DNA of 64,000 nucleotides, from assembly GCA_902651635.1 (NCBI GenBank), contig CACRSC010000020.1, forward strand, positions 252,212-316,211, given 5' to 3'. The stretch's first letter is position 1. The number at the start of each line of letters is the position of its first letter. The position numbers and the translations under genes were made by a program. This DNA is from Mastigamoeba balamuthi. Lineage: Eukaryota > Evosea > Mastigamoebida > Mastigamoebidae. Below are positions 1 to 11,874 of the stretch, piece by piece. The notes below the pieces were generated by a model that was given only the letters and a program-made list of their open reading frames with translations, was not told where the DNA came from and did no database searches.

Positions 1-3000
1 GGGGCCAAGATGCTCTCGTGGAGCAAATGCGCCGCGGTGAGCTCCGCGAGCGATCTGGACAGCATGGCCCGCGACGCCGTGAGCGAGCTGTGCGCCAACG
101 GGGACCCGCAGGCCGTCGTGTTCGTCGTCGCCGGCCGAATGGCGGGGGCTGTGGTGCAGGAGATGGCGCGGCAGGGGAAGAAAGGGGTGACGTACGTGGC
201 CATGGCGTGGGTGACAGGGGAGGAGCTCTTCGCCTCGGTGCCCCAGGCCACGTGGACACGCCTCTCGACGGAGCTGACGTCCAAGGTCTACGTCAGCCAG
301 GTGGTCCCCAACCCAGCCAACAGCGACAGCAACTACCGCGTCGTCAGGTATCTACTCCTGCAGGCGACGCCAGAGCCTGTATGCCCCGACTCACACCCAC
401 GTGCACAGGGAGTTTCGGAAGGCGATGCTCAAGTACAAGTCAGACAGGAACATCAGCCACGCGTCCCTCGAGGGCTTCCTCGCTGGTCGTCTCATCACCA
501 CGGCTGCGAACAAGGCCCTGGAGGCCCAGGGGTGGCCGCTGACGCGGGCCAACTTCCTGGACGCCATCTTCCGCGAGGTGCGGTCGTTCAAGCTGGACGG
601 CTACAAGCTGGGTCCCTTCGGCGACGGGGTGGGCAGCAGCGACGAGGGGCAGACGTCCGAGGACTGGTGCAACCAGGGAGGGCGCCAGGTGTTCATGACG
701 CAGCTCAACACGACCACGGGCGCACTGATGGACGTGGAGACTTACTCGTACAAGTTCACTGGCTGCTCGCTGTCTGAGAGCAACAACACGGCGTACAGAG
801 CTGTCGTGGGGTTCGACAGCTCGGAGAGCACAACGGATGACAGGGCCTATGTGCTGGGACTGGGCGCGGCCATCAACGAGCACAACAGCGGCAACAGCGG
901 GAGCGGGAGGATGATGGGCCTCACGTCCTCGATGGGCACCACCCTCGACAGCGGTGTCGCCGACCTCAAGAAGAAACAGGTGGGGATAAGCATCGCCTCT
1001 AACTCTAACAGAGTGCTTCCTTCGACGCTCTCCAGGCTGTGGCAATCACTGGGCTGCAGCAGAACGACATTGATAGTGCGTTGCAGCTCGCCGGCAAGGG
1101 CCAGTTCCTGCCATTCATTGCGCCTCGCACGGGTCTTCAGGCACTCAGGAAGCCGTTCCAGCGGTACGCAGACAACTCTGAATTTGTGGGACAGCAGCGC
1201 TGGAGCTCACGAGGATTCCCTGGTGCAGAGGAGTGATAAACCTGTTTGCGTCGTACTACCAGGAGGCCCGCACAGCAGCGACGTTCCTCATGCAGAACGA
1301 GAACGCCACGAGGATAGTGGTCATGCGTAGCACAACCACGCACATGGACGAGGGCTTCGACATCAAGACCGGGCTGCAGCTGTGCAGCGACCTCAAGGCA
1401 AGCAATAGGAGAGCATCGCAGCCACATGAGTACTAACGTTCTCCCTCACTTTCTTCAGCTGTTTGGGTCGAATAGAAGCGAGGCCAACGTCACCATCCAC
1501 GACAGACCGTTCATCAGCATCGCAGAGGGTGTAATGTATGCCAAGTTGGAGAGCGCCATTCCCGGCAGTTCGTTCATCATCGCAGCCACCGCGAGCGACG
1601 CGTGGGAGCTCATGAAGCACATCGACGCCTCCAGGGCTGTGGTCCTCTCCTCGGTGGTCTCGCAGAGCGACATGCGCAAGATTCTGAGCCTCCAGGGCCG
1701 CAACGAGAGCAGGGCGCACCTGTACAGGACATCGCTGACGCCGCCGCTGTCGATGCTGTCGTCGGCCAACGAGCTGCGGACGGACTTTGAGAACTGGGTG
1801 TCGACGGACGACCAGACGCAGGCGCCGTTCGAGGGGTTCTTCGTCGGCAGGTTCCTCTCGGAGGTGATCGCCAGCAGAGCTGATGACTCACTGGGTGTTA
1901 TGCTCACTGCGGACAAGTTACTGGACACAATCTATACCAAGAGGTACTTCAAGCTGGGGGACAAGATCACTGTGGGGCCATTCCCCTATAGAAGCAGCGG
2001 CGAGAGGCTGTGCAACCAGGGCATGGACACTGTCTACGTAACAAAGTGGACATCTCTTGCTTTCAGCTGGGTGCCCTATACCCTGGCAGATGAGCGCAGA
2101 TGTGGGAGGGAGTTCGACCCTCCTCATGCCATCCCTGCAAGGTCCGATCAAACAGACCGCACAGTGATCCTGTCCACTACGATCCCGGGTTTCGCGGTCG
2201 TGTGCTCTCTCATCTCCGTGGCCATTGTCGTAAAGCGGAGTGGAAGGGAGACACTGAAGAAGCTCAAGAGGAGCGAGCTGGAGATCGGGGAGCGCATCGG
2301 GAAGGGCCAGTTCGGAACAGTGCACAACGGCGACTGGCACGGGACACCTGTGGCCATCAGAGTCATCGACAAGACAGCCATCACGCGTGAAGACCTCGGC
2401 GCAATTAAAATCGAGATGGCTTTGACACTTAGATTGCATCACCCCAACCTGCTGATGCTGCTTGGGTACAGCGAGTCCAAGACTGACCTCCTCATCGTCA
2501 GCGGTACGAAATCCATATGGCCATGAGAACTGCGCTCAATGTTATTGGAACACCAGAGTACATTGCATCTGGATCGCTGCACGAGTACCTCAAAAAGAAC
2601 AAGAAGGAGATGAACTACTACAACCAAGTCGCAATAGCTTTCGTGCGTCTCAGACCGTTAGTCACATAACCAAAAACAAACTCTGCAGGACGTTATCAAG
2701 GGGCTGGCTTATCTGCATTCTGCCAAGCCACCTGTAATCCATGGTAATCTGTCGAGCCAATCCCTCATGGTGCGGCACTCACCCCGCCTCTTCCAAACCA
2801 ACCGATCAGCAGCTCGATGGCAGCTTGGTGACCAAGATCTGTGACTTTTGGTGCTCCAAGGGCAAAAACTCAAGCAGCTCTGGAAGACGACACTCGAACT
2901 GGCTTGCTCCAGAGCTCGTGGACGGCAAGCTCGCAACGACAGCAACAGATGTGTTTGGTATGGCTGCCATGTCCGGAAACCCCTGTCACGAGCCTTACAG

Positions 3001-3574
3001 ACGTGTGTGGTAATTGCAGCGTTTGGGATTGTGCTGTGGGAGCTGTTCCTCCCTGCAGATGTCTACGCCTCCATGACCGACTCGGGAAAGTCCTCGTCGA
3101 CCTCCCACTCCTCTGCCCAACCTGCCTCAGCGGCGGTGGAGCTCCAGTCGCCAGCCCCATTGCCGAAGGAAGGCATGCCGGAGATCCCCCCGTCGACACC
3201 CAAGGAGGTCGTGACGCTGCTCAACCACTGCTGGATGAAGGAGCCCGAGAGGAGACCGTCCGTGTTCCAGATCCTCAGGAACTGGCCCCAGACATTCGCG
3301 GTATGAAACACACCCCACACAGCGCCGAAATGAGCTCACCGCAATCGTCCAGGCTGTCGGGGCATTCGAGATTCCGAGCGACATGAGCATGAGCTCGCCG
3401 CAAACAGGGCGCAGCATGCTGATGTCCGAGGTGACCATGTCCCCGGACTTAAGAGAAACGTCAGACGACGAGATGATGACTGTTCTGCCACAGGACTTCA
3501 GCTCTCTGAATCCCAGCCTGAGCCTCGGAGAGGTTTCGCAGGCACCGACTGCCCCTCCACCCACGCTGGTCTGA
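1..3574 (+). CDS. Receptor pseudokinase R1 (tandem PBP1 domains, TM, kinase homology), 5' partial
   Basis: The 5' end lies outside the window. Exons: <1-347, 409-979, 1036-1163, 1229-1397, 1459-2503, 2557-2642, 2689-2769, 2813-2957, 3020-3300, 3353-3574; the intron after 1397 is GC-AG. What remains of the first type-1 periplasmic-binding (PBP1/ANF-receptor-like) domain is followed by a second copy. Each copy ends in a WCNQG or LCNQG motif. One membrane span (TVILSTTIPGFAVVCSLIS) leads to a kinase-like domain with an intact glycine loop (GKGQFGTVHNG) and APEL. The catalytic residues are changed: VAIR for VAIK, HGN for HRD, DFW for DFG. A Ser-rich insert splits the C-lobe and a conserved SSPQT/DDEM tail ends the protein. 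Family knowledge suggests a surface sensor that signals without phosphotransfer; the ligand is unknown. Close paralogs follow at 5,466 and 11,875 on the same strand. Confidence 0.9.
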
Positions 3575-5465
3575 GCCCAGCCCAGCGGCCACAGCAAGCA
3601 CAAAAATGTACAGTGTGTTATCATTCGCCGCCTTACCTGTCCGAACACAATCAATTGTGGTGCAGCAGTGGCAGGTGCAGGTGCACGTTCATCCCCTCTG
3701 GTGCTGCTGGTGGGGGCCCTGACAGCATCGGCAGAGGCAGCTGCTGGCCCTGACGGCCCAAGGGCCACTGCTGGTGATGGAACTGCTGCTGCTTCTGCTG
3801 CAACAGTGACTGTGATGGCACAGGTGGCAGCAACGGCGGTGCAGAGGGCTGGCACAGAGAGGGCCCTGCTGTGGCAGGGCGCTGCTGCTGGTGGTGGTGG
3901 TAATCGGCAGAGCAGTCGATCTGCTGCTCACGGTCCAGATGCTCGCTCTGGCTGTGCAAGAAGTGTGGGAAGCGCGAGAAACGGAAGGGATACCTACCAA
4001 TCGGCTGCCCGATTCACCGTGGGGGGGAGGGAGGGTCTTGTTGGGCCGGGTTGGGCTGGAGGGCCGACACAAGAGAAACGCTCACAAAATCAAAGGAAAA
4101 GGGTGCCCCGACAAATTCCTCAATATCAAGACAGGGATCTCCCCGAGAGGGCTTCGCAACCTCAGATATTTGTATCGCTGTGCGAGTTGCGACACCCAAA
4201 CCTATTTGAATGTACCTCAAGGGTCCAAAAAGCCATTTGAAAATTGAGTGAAAAGGTGTGTGAAAATGACCTGCGTGGTCGGTCAGGGTGGGCGGAGAGG
4301 CAGAGGTAGTGTGGTGTGTGTGTACAACGGGACTCAAGAACCCTGGTGGGTACCCCGAAATGACATTGCAAGAATTCTTATCACCCCAAATATGGATTGG
4401 GTGAATTCCAATTAATTGACTAACAGTGAACACAAAAGGGGTGCAGGAGAAAGAGGTTATGTTCTTCCATCTTCTCTGTATGAACTAGAATGCCTTTCGG
4501 GCACACCTCTGCTTAGTTAGACCCCCCGCTCCACCCAGCTTGGTGCGTTGCTTGCTGGAGGCTCTCCCAGAAGCACACACAGGAGAATAATAGCAGGGAT
4601 GAGGGAAAACAAACCAGAGAGCATTTGCAGCCAGCTGAGAGAAGAGAGCGTCATGAGCAGGATTCATGAGTGGCACCACCGAGTGCGAATCGCCGAGACT
4701 TAATTATTTCCTCGATTTGTCGCCACTTTTGGAAGTCTTCCCGATTTCCTCACCATTTTGAACCCGTTTCAGGCTTCTGTGCGACTGGGCCTTCAATGGA
4801 CCTATCTCGCACAGCTGTTTCCGGGGGGTGCATTTGTGTGGAGAGGGTGTGCGCGATGCGAGGTCTCCAAACAATCAGACGGTGGCGCAGATTCCCGGGG
4901 TCTGTCGGGCCAGTGTTCGAGGTATCCGAAGGCTGTGCACTTGTGAGTGCGCAACTTGGACATTGCACAACTGTCCCGGATGGGCAGATTCCTAAGCCCG
5001 ACCGATCGGGTTTGTGAAGTGCGGCAGGCCTGCTGTGAATGGGATCCTGTCGACTTCCAATGCCCCGCTGTCTGTCTGTACAACCACCCTCGATTTCGCC
5101 CTTTTGCGCGTGAGCTCTGTCTCCCCTCTTGAAGTCCAGCTGCCTGGAGCCGCAGAAGCGCAGATTCCCCGGCTTGGACTAATAAGGGGAAAAGACGCGG
5201 TGGCAATCGAGGCAAGCGACATTGCCACCACATTCCGGGCTCTCGATCGTCCGCCCAGCCCTGAGTCTCTCTGCTAGCTTCTCCACTCGGCATTGCACGG
5301 CACAGTTCCAGAGACGCGGTTAGTCGCTCCGCATGTCGATGACGTTTTCCCATCGTGTTGTCTTTTGTCATGCGGGACCCGAATTGGCGATAGTCGTAAT
5401 TTGTCTCCGCTGTCATCAGAGACAACAGAACCCCTCACATACACGCAGCCAGCCCCGCACAGCAC
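3575..5465. other. Intergenic region R1-R2
   Basis: No convincing gene. Bases 3,660-3,960 are rich in CAG/CTG-like triplets. Read on the minus strand (3651-3959) they give a His/Gln/Pro-rich 102-residue frame that resembles a transcription-factor low-complexity tail, but I find no supporting exon beside it. The rest shows no recognised element. Confidence 0.5.
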
Positions 5466-8400
5466 ATGGCAAACGCACCCTCGCTTCTGTTCTGCTGCCT
5501 CCTGCTGGCCGTCCCGCACGCTCAGGCGCGAGCGGCAGCGACGAGGAGAGGGCCGCCTCCGGGGCCCATGCCGCCGCCGCCCCCGATGCTGCCCTGCAGC
5601 ACCCAGTGCGCAAACCACTCGTACGACGTGAGCCCCGGCAACGGGACCGGCGAGGCCGTGATGGTCGTGGGCCAATCGGCTCCGCTGACGGGCGAGCACG
5701 CGCAGCTGGGCCTCGACGTGCGCGCGGGCATCGAGGCCGCGTTGGCCCTCGCCAACGAGACGTCGCTGCTCAAGTTCGCCCTCGCGGCCCTCGACGACGC
5801 CAGCAACAGCACACGCATCACGCAGAACACTTTGCGGCTGCTCAGCAGTGGGGCCGGGGGCCTGGGGCACGCGTTCGCCATCACGGGCAGCGTGGGTTCG
5901 CCAGCGACGGACGCAACTATGGACGCGCTGCTCGCGGCGACGGGGGCCGATGGAGTGCCGGTGCCCTACGTGGGGGCGCTGTCGAGCAACGAGATGGTGC
6001 GGAGGCAGGATGTGACGAATCGAAACAGGTGCAGCGCGGCAGGGAGCAAGCGGACGGGGGTGGTGCTGGTGAGACCCGGGGGCGCGTACGAGGTCAGCGC
6101 CATCGTGTCGATGCTGGCGGGCAGCTGGGAGGTCCTCAACCACACAAGCGTCCTCTACGTGTACACACCGTTCGGCGGCGACATCGCCGACTACGTCCGC
6201 GTGTCGCTCGAGTCGATGGGGGCCAAGCTGCTCTCGTGGAGCAGGTCCGTCGAGGTCAGCTCCTCAAGCGACCTGGACGATATGGCCCGCAGGGTCGTAA
6301 GCGAGCTGTGCGCCAACGGGGACCCACGAGCCCTAGTTCTCGTGGTGCCCGGGAGAATGGCGGGGGCTGTGATGCAGGAGATGGCGCGGCAGGGGAAGAA
6401 GGGGGTGACGTACGTGGCCATGGCGTGGGTGACAGGGGAGGAGCTCTTCGCCTCGGTGCCCCAGGCCACGTGGACACGCCTCTCGACGGAGCTGACGTCC
6501 AAGGTGTTCGTCAGCCAGGTGGTCCCAAATCCAGCCAACAGCGACAGCAACTACCGCGTCGTCAGGTTCCTCGAAGTCCTCTGCTTGGCCTCTGCAACTT
6601 AGCAAACAACACAGGGAGTTCCAGGAGGCGATGCGCAAGTACAGGCCGCACAGGAACATCAGCCACGCGTCCCTCGAGGGCTTCCTCGCGGGCCGCCTCA
6701 TCACCACGGCTGCGATCAAGGCCCTGGACAAGGGGTGGCCCCTCACACGTACCAACTTCCTGGACGCCATCTTCCGCGAGGTGCGGTCGTTCAAGCTGGA
6801 CGGCTACAAGCTGGGGCCCTTCGGCGACGGGGTGGGCAGCAGCGACGAGGGGCAGACGTCCGAGGACTGGTGCAACCAGGGAGGGCGCCAGGTGTTCATG
6901 ACGCAGCTCAACACGCTGACCGGAGCGCTGGTGGACGCCGAGTCCTACTCGTACAAGTTCACGGGCTGCTCGCTGATCGAGAGCAACAGCACGGCGTACA
7001 GAGCGGTCGTAGGGTTCGACAGCGCCGAGACGACAGTGGACAACAGGGGTTACGTGCTGGGACTGGGCGCTGCCATCAACCAGCACAACAGTGGCAACGG
7101 GAGGATGATGGGCCTCGCATCCTCGATGGGCTCCGCCCTCGACAACAACGTCGCCGACCTCAAGAAGAAACATGTGCGGATGAGCAGCCTCTTGTGTTCT
7201 CAACAAACGGTCTGCCATGCTCTCTAGGCTGTGGCCATCACTGGGCTGAAGCACAGAGAAATCGGCGAAGCACTGCAGCTCGCCTCTCAGGGCCAGTTCC
7301 TGCCGCTAGTTGCGCCACGCACGGGTCTCCAGGTCCTCAGGAGGCCATTCCAGCGGTACGCAGCCCACACTAAAATGCAGCATCTGCAAGCCCGAGAGAG
7401 AGAGAGAGAGAGCACTCATGGTATCCTTGCAGTGGAATGATCAATCTGTTCGCTTCGTTCTACCAGGAGGCCCGCACGGCTGCGACATTCCTCATGCAGA
7501 ACGAGAACGCCACAAGGATAGTGGTCTTGCGCAGCACCACGACGCACAGGGACGAGGGTTTGGACATCAGCGACGGGCTGGAGCTGTGCCGCGACCGCAA
7601 GGCAAGCACTCGTTTTGTTGAACTGCTCATTCGCCAGAGCTCGACGTTCTCTGACATGCTGCTGTCCTTCTCCTCAGCTGTTTGGATCCAATCAGAGCGA
7701 GGCCAACGTCACCATCGACGACAGGCCGTTCAGCAGTGTCGCGGAAGGCGTCGTGTATGCCGAGATGAGCAGTGCCATTGCTGGCAGCTCCTTCATCATT
7801 GTGGCCACCGCGAGCGACGCGTGGGAGCTCATGCAGCACATCGACGCCTCCAGGGCGGTTGTCCTCTCCTCGGTGGTCGGCCAGATAGAAATACGTAGAA
7901 TGCTGAACGACCAGGGGCACAACGAGAGCAGGGCGCACGTGTACAGGACGTCGCTGACGCCGCCGCTGTCGATGCTGTCGTCGGCCAACGAGCTGCGGAC
8001 GGACTTTGAGAACTGGGTGTCGACGGACGACCAGACGCAGGCGCCGTTCGAGGGGTTCTTCGTCGGCAGGTTCCTCTCGGAGGTGATCGCCAGCAGGGCC
8101 CAGGACGTTCTGGGAGACGTGTTCACGGCCGACGAGCTGATGGACACGATATACTCCAAGAGGTACTTCAAGCTGGGGGACAAGTTCACAGTGGGACCGT
8201 TCCTGAACGAGAGCAGCGGCGAGAGGCTTTGCAACCAGGGCATGGACACCGTCTACGTCACAAAATGGGAGTCGTCTGCCTTCAGCTGGATCCCCTTCAG
8301 CCTGGTAGAGGGTCGCAGATGTGGGAGGGAGTTCGACCCCCCAGATGACGTCTCCTCCAATTCAGACCGCAAAGACCGCACAGTGATCCTGTCAACAACA

Positions 8401-9817
8401 CTCCCGGGGTTCGCAGTGGTGTGCTCCCTCATCGCCGTTGCCGTGGCCGTCCAGCGAGGCGGCAGATCGACTCTAAAGAAACTCAAGAGGAGCGAGCTGG
8501 AGATCGGGGAGCGCATCGGCAAGGGCCAGTTCGGTACAGTGCACAACGGCGACTGGCACGGGACACCTGTGGCCATCAGAGTCATCGACAAGACAACCAT
8601 CACACGAGAGGATCTCGGAGCCATCAAGAGCGAGATGGTTCTCTCGCACAACCTTCAGCACCCAAACCTGATGATGGTGCTGGGGTACAACGAGTCCTCG
8701 TCTGACCTCCTCATCGTCAGCGGTACGCTGACTACTTCTCCATTGGAACGCAGTAGCTGACATAAGAATCCAATTACAGAGTACATGGCGTCTGGATCGC
8801 TGCACGAGTACCTGAAAAAGAACAAGCAGAACATGAACTACTACAATCAAGTCGCAATCGCCTTCGTGCGAACTCCGACCATTGCCTGGCATCAGTTAGT
8901 TGTTCATCATTCCTTTCAGGACGTTATCAAGGGGCTGGCGTACCTGCATTCAGCCAAGCCACCTGTGGTTCATGGCAATCTGTCGAGTCAGTCCCTCATG
9001 GTGCGTTTCTCAAATGGAATCGGCAGACTCTTACCGACCGGACCACAGCTCGATGGCAGCTTGGTGACCAAGATCTGCGACTTCTGGTGCTCCAAGGGAA
9101 AGAACTCCAGCAGCTCTGGAAGAAGTCATTCGAACTGGCTTGCTCCCGAGCTCATCGATGGAAAGCCCGCGACGACAGCAACAGATGTGTTTGGTGAGTC
9201 ATTCAATCGTGTACCTCTCTTTTCTCATTTGGCCACCTCAGCGTTTGGAGTTGTGCTGTGGGAGCTGTTCCTCCCTGCAGATGTCTACGCCTCCATGACC
9301 GACTCGGGCAAGTCCTCGTCGACCTCCCACTCCTCCTCTGCCCAGCCTGCCACAGCCGCGGTGGAGCTCCAGTCGCCAGCCCCACGGCTGCAGGGAGACG
9401 TGCCGGAGATCCCCCCGTCGACACCCAAGGAGGTCGTGACGCTGCTCAACCACTGCTGGATGAAGGAGCCCGAGAGGAGACCGTCCGTGTTCCAGATCCT
9501 CAGGAACTGGCCCCAGACATTCGCGGTACGTGAGAAACGCACACGCACATGCGCACAGAGGCCACCACGAACTCACCAGCATCGTCCAGGCTGTTGGGGC
9601 ATTCGAGATTCCGAGCGACATGAGCATGAGCTCGCCGCAGACAGGGCATAACATGCTGCTGTCCGAGGTGTCCATGACCCCAGACGTCAGAGAAACGTCA
9701 GACGACGAGATGATCACTGTTCTTCCGCAAGACTTCAGCGCCCTGAACCCCAGCCTGAGCCTCGGGGAGGTCTCTCAGGCTCCCGCAGTTCCTCCTCCCC
9801 CTTCTCCTCAGACTTGA
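5466..9817 (+). CDS. Receptor pseudokinase R2 (complete, about 1,274 aa)
   Basis: Ten exons: 5466-6565, 6615-7173, 7228-7355, 7433-7601, 7678-8722, 8780-8865, 8920-9000, 9049-9193, 9242-9525, 9590-9817; their sum is divisible by three. The start ATG opens a signal peptide (MANAPSLLFCCLLLAVPHAQ). Two PBP1-like domains fill residues of about 55-880; the first contains the strand VVGQSAPLTGEHAQLGLDV. The membrane span is near residues 886-912. In the kinase homology region the glycine loop is kept, but the Lys of VAIK is Arg (about 953), HRD is HGN (about 1047) and DFG is DFW (about 1067), so catalysis is not expected. Intron 4 (7602-7677) is GC-AG; intron 3 carries a GA repeat. Its exon lengths match R1 and R3 almost exactly, which supports tandem duplication. 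Confidence 0.92.
7394..7412. repeat. (GA)n microsatellite in R2 intron 3
   Basis: An uninterrupted run of GA dinucleotides lies inside the intron between exons 3 and 4 of R2. R1 and R3 lack it at the same place, so it is a local expansion. Confidence 0.9.
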
Positions 9818-11874
9818 GACCGCTGCGCAGATCGGCACAACAAGAAATGAAGAAAATAGAGACAGGGGTCGATTGCTGTTTTTGCGGTACACTCACAGCT
9901 CATCGTGCAGTCCTGGGGGAAGTCAATAGTGGGTGTCTCTTTCCCGCCTTCGAGGCTGTGGAAGTTCTTATCGCCCAATACTGTAGCCCTGCTGTTTTCG
10001 GCCAACTAGCTGGCGGTGCCCCGAGCCTGGGCCTGAGGAGACTCCACCGCGGTACCGTGGGCCATGGCTGAGCCACGATCCGCGGTGCAGACCCGGGATT
10101 TCAAGGGGAAATAGAAAACGCCCGGATTTGGACTTGGCTGGGCCATCACCAGTGTGGGAAATGTCCAGCGCTTCTAAAGGAAAACGAGGAAATATGGAGA
10201 GTTGGGGTCCGCACGGCTGGGGCTCGGTCGTTGAGCAGAGGGGGCGGGTGTTGGTTGGCTGGAAGAGCGCTGCCCAGGGAGATTTGTGGGTAATTGTGTT
10301 AATTGGCTAGAAACGGGTCGGTCGGGCCCACGAACCACTCAGTTTCGAAACCCTCCCGCTTCACCAACTTCTAGTGTTGTTGTACGAGCTCCTCTGTCCT
10401 GCGCCACTCTGTCATTCCGCTCTGGCGTTCTCCGCTCTCCCGTACTAGTAGTAGTAGCTGTTGGATTTGGTGGTCGACCATCAGAGCAATCTGAGCATGA
10501 GCTCGCCGCTGACGGGGACCCATGGCATGCTGCCGCCCATTGCCCAGATGCCAGAGAAACGTCAGATGACGTGATGGTGACCATCAGTTGTTCACAGGGC
10601 TCAGCGATCTCAAGAGCCTGATCCTCGGATGGTCAGACCTACTGTGTGTCATCTCCCAGCTTTGCTAGGAGCGGTGTTTTCTGACGGAATCCGGAGGCCT
10701 GAGCGCGCGTGCCATCTTTTTGGGGGGAGGACTCGGTGGATTGTGAATATCTGCACTCATATTCCGCGCAAATATGTTCAAGGGGTTTCACTCAAACTGT
10801 GTAGTATTGAATGCAGAGAGATTGAGAGGAACTGCACAGTTGAAATTGGGAAGAGAGTACTGAAACAAGAGATAAACATGATAACAGAAGACTTGATAAT
10901 AAAGAAAATGAACACAACATTAATTGAATATGGTGTAGTTCTTGAGAAGCTGCAGGCCCCAAGGCCATCCTCGGTCCCATCGAGCCGCGCAACACTGATC
11001 GAACCTCCAGCCAGATGCACCCAATGGTTGCCCACGGGCGGTGTGCTCTTTCCGATGGCTATGTGTAAAAAATATCCCGTGAGGGTGATGGTACAAAACA
11101 CCAATTGAGAGAATTAAAAAGGGACATTCCCGTATGAGGTGATTCCAGTTTTAGCGCGCTTCAGTGTAATCGCCGAGGCGACTTCAGCTACTCTATATGA
11201 CTACGAGCGAGAGGCTCAGCGCCTGCCCCTTATCTATACCATTTGCCCGGCGGCTTTTTTCGGAAAGTGGTGAAATAAATAGGCGGGCAGTGACCCCGTA
11301 CGCTGTTGCCGCCGCAGATCCTACACAGACTGTCGCGCATGCACTGGCCATACGCCCTTTTGGGCGTGCAGGAGCAATTAGGCGAATCCAGCTCTCTGGA
11401 TGCCGAGGCAAATGCCCCCTGCCCTTCCGGTAGCGAAATCGAGGATATTCTGATGAGGAATGGTGGGTGGTTGGGCACACGCGTGTCGAGAGAAGAGGAA
11501 TCTGCCATCTCCTCGCCCCGAGTGGGCACGGTCGGCGGGAGGGATAGGGAACAACACCAGAGCAGGCCTTCAAAACTGACTATTGCACCCAAAAGTGGGC
11601 AAAATGGCATCACTTAGGCATTCCGGTCCACCGCTTTGCGCAGAGCGCGCGCCTCCGTCAGCAGGCCCAGCGCCCAGGGCACGGCTACCGGGGACAGAGC
11701 GTCTGGAGCGCAGCAAATGAACAACGGCCGTTTTAGGAGCGAAGTAGCGGTTTGACGGCATCGCCAGGGAGGGCGATACTACAAATCCCCAATTTCTCCT
11801 GTGTCAGAAACAAACAAAGCCTACGCACCCTGACACGCTCACCAGCGCGTGCTGCACACAGGCTCTAATAGAAA
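9818..11874. other. Intergenic region R2-R3
   Basis: About 2 kb with no intact gene. It holds the decayed receptor tail exon listed separately (10,477-10,595). The rest is more AT-rich between 10,740 and 11,120. No RNA gene or transposon was recognised. Confidence 0.5.
10477..10595 (+). pseudogene. Relic of a receptor last exon
   Basis: The stretch reads like the final exon of the receptor family: an AATCTGAGCATGAGCTCGCC segment, an ACGGGGACCCATGGCATGCT segment and a CCAGAGAAACGTCAGATGAC segment line up in order with R2 9620-9705. Spacing and frame are damaged, and no kinase exons survive upstream. It is best read as the remnant of a fourth tandem copy between R2 and R3. I see no reading frame that would still be used. 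Confidence 0.7.

Noticed and set aside
1398-1458. Frameshift in R1 between exons 4 and 5
   Set aside because: The break is explained by a GC-AG intron at the position where R3-R6 have GT-AG introns.
3651-3959. His/Gln/Pro-rich 102-codon minus-strand frame as a gene
   Set aside because: Composition is suggestive but there is no start context, neighbouring exon or domain; it may be a triplet-repeat artefact.
8780-9525. Active Ser/Thr or Tyr kinase activity of the receptors
   Set aside because: The Lys, both catalytic-loop residues and the DFG Gly are replaced in all copies, so calling them active kinases is not supported.
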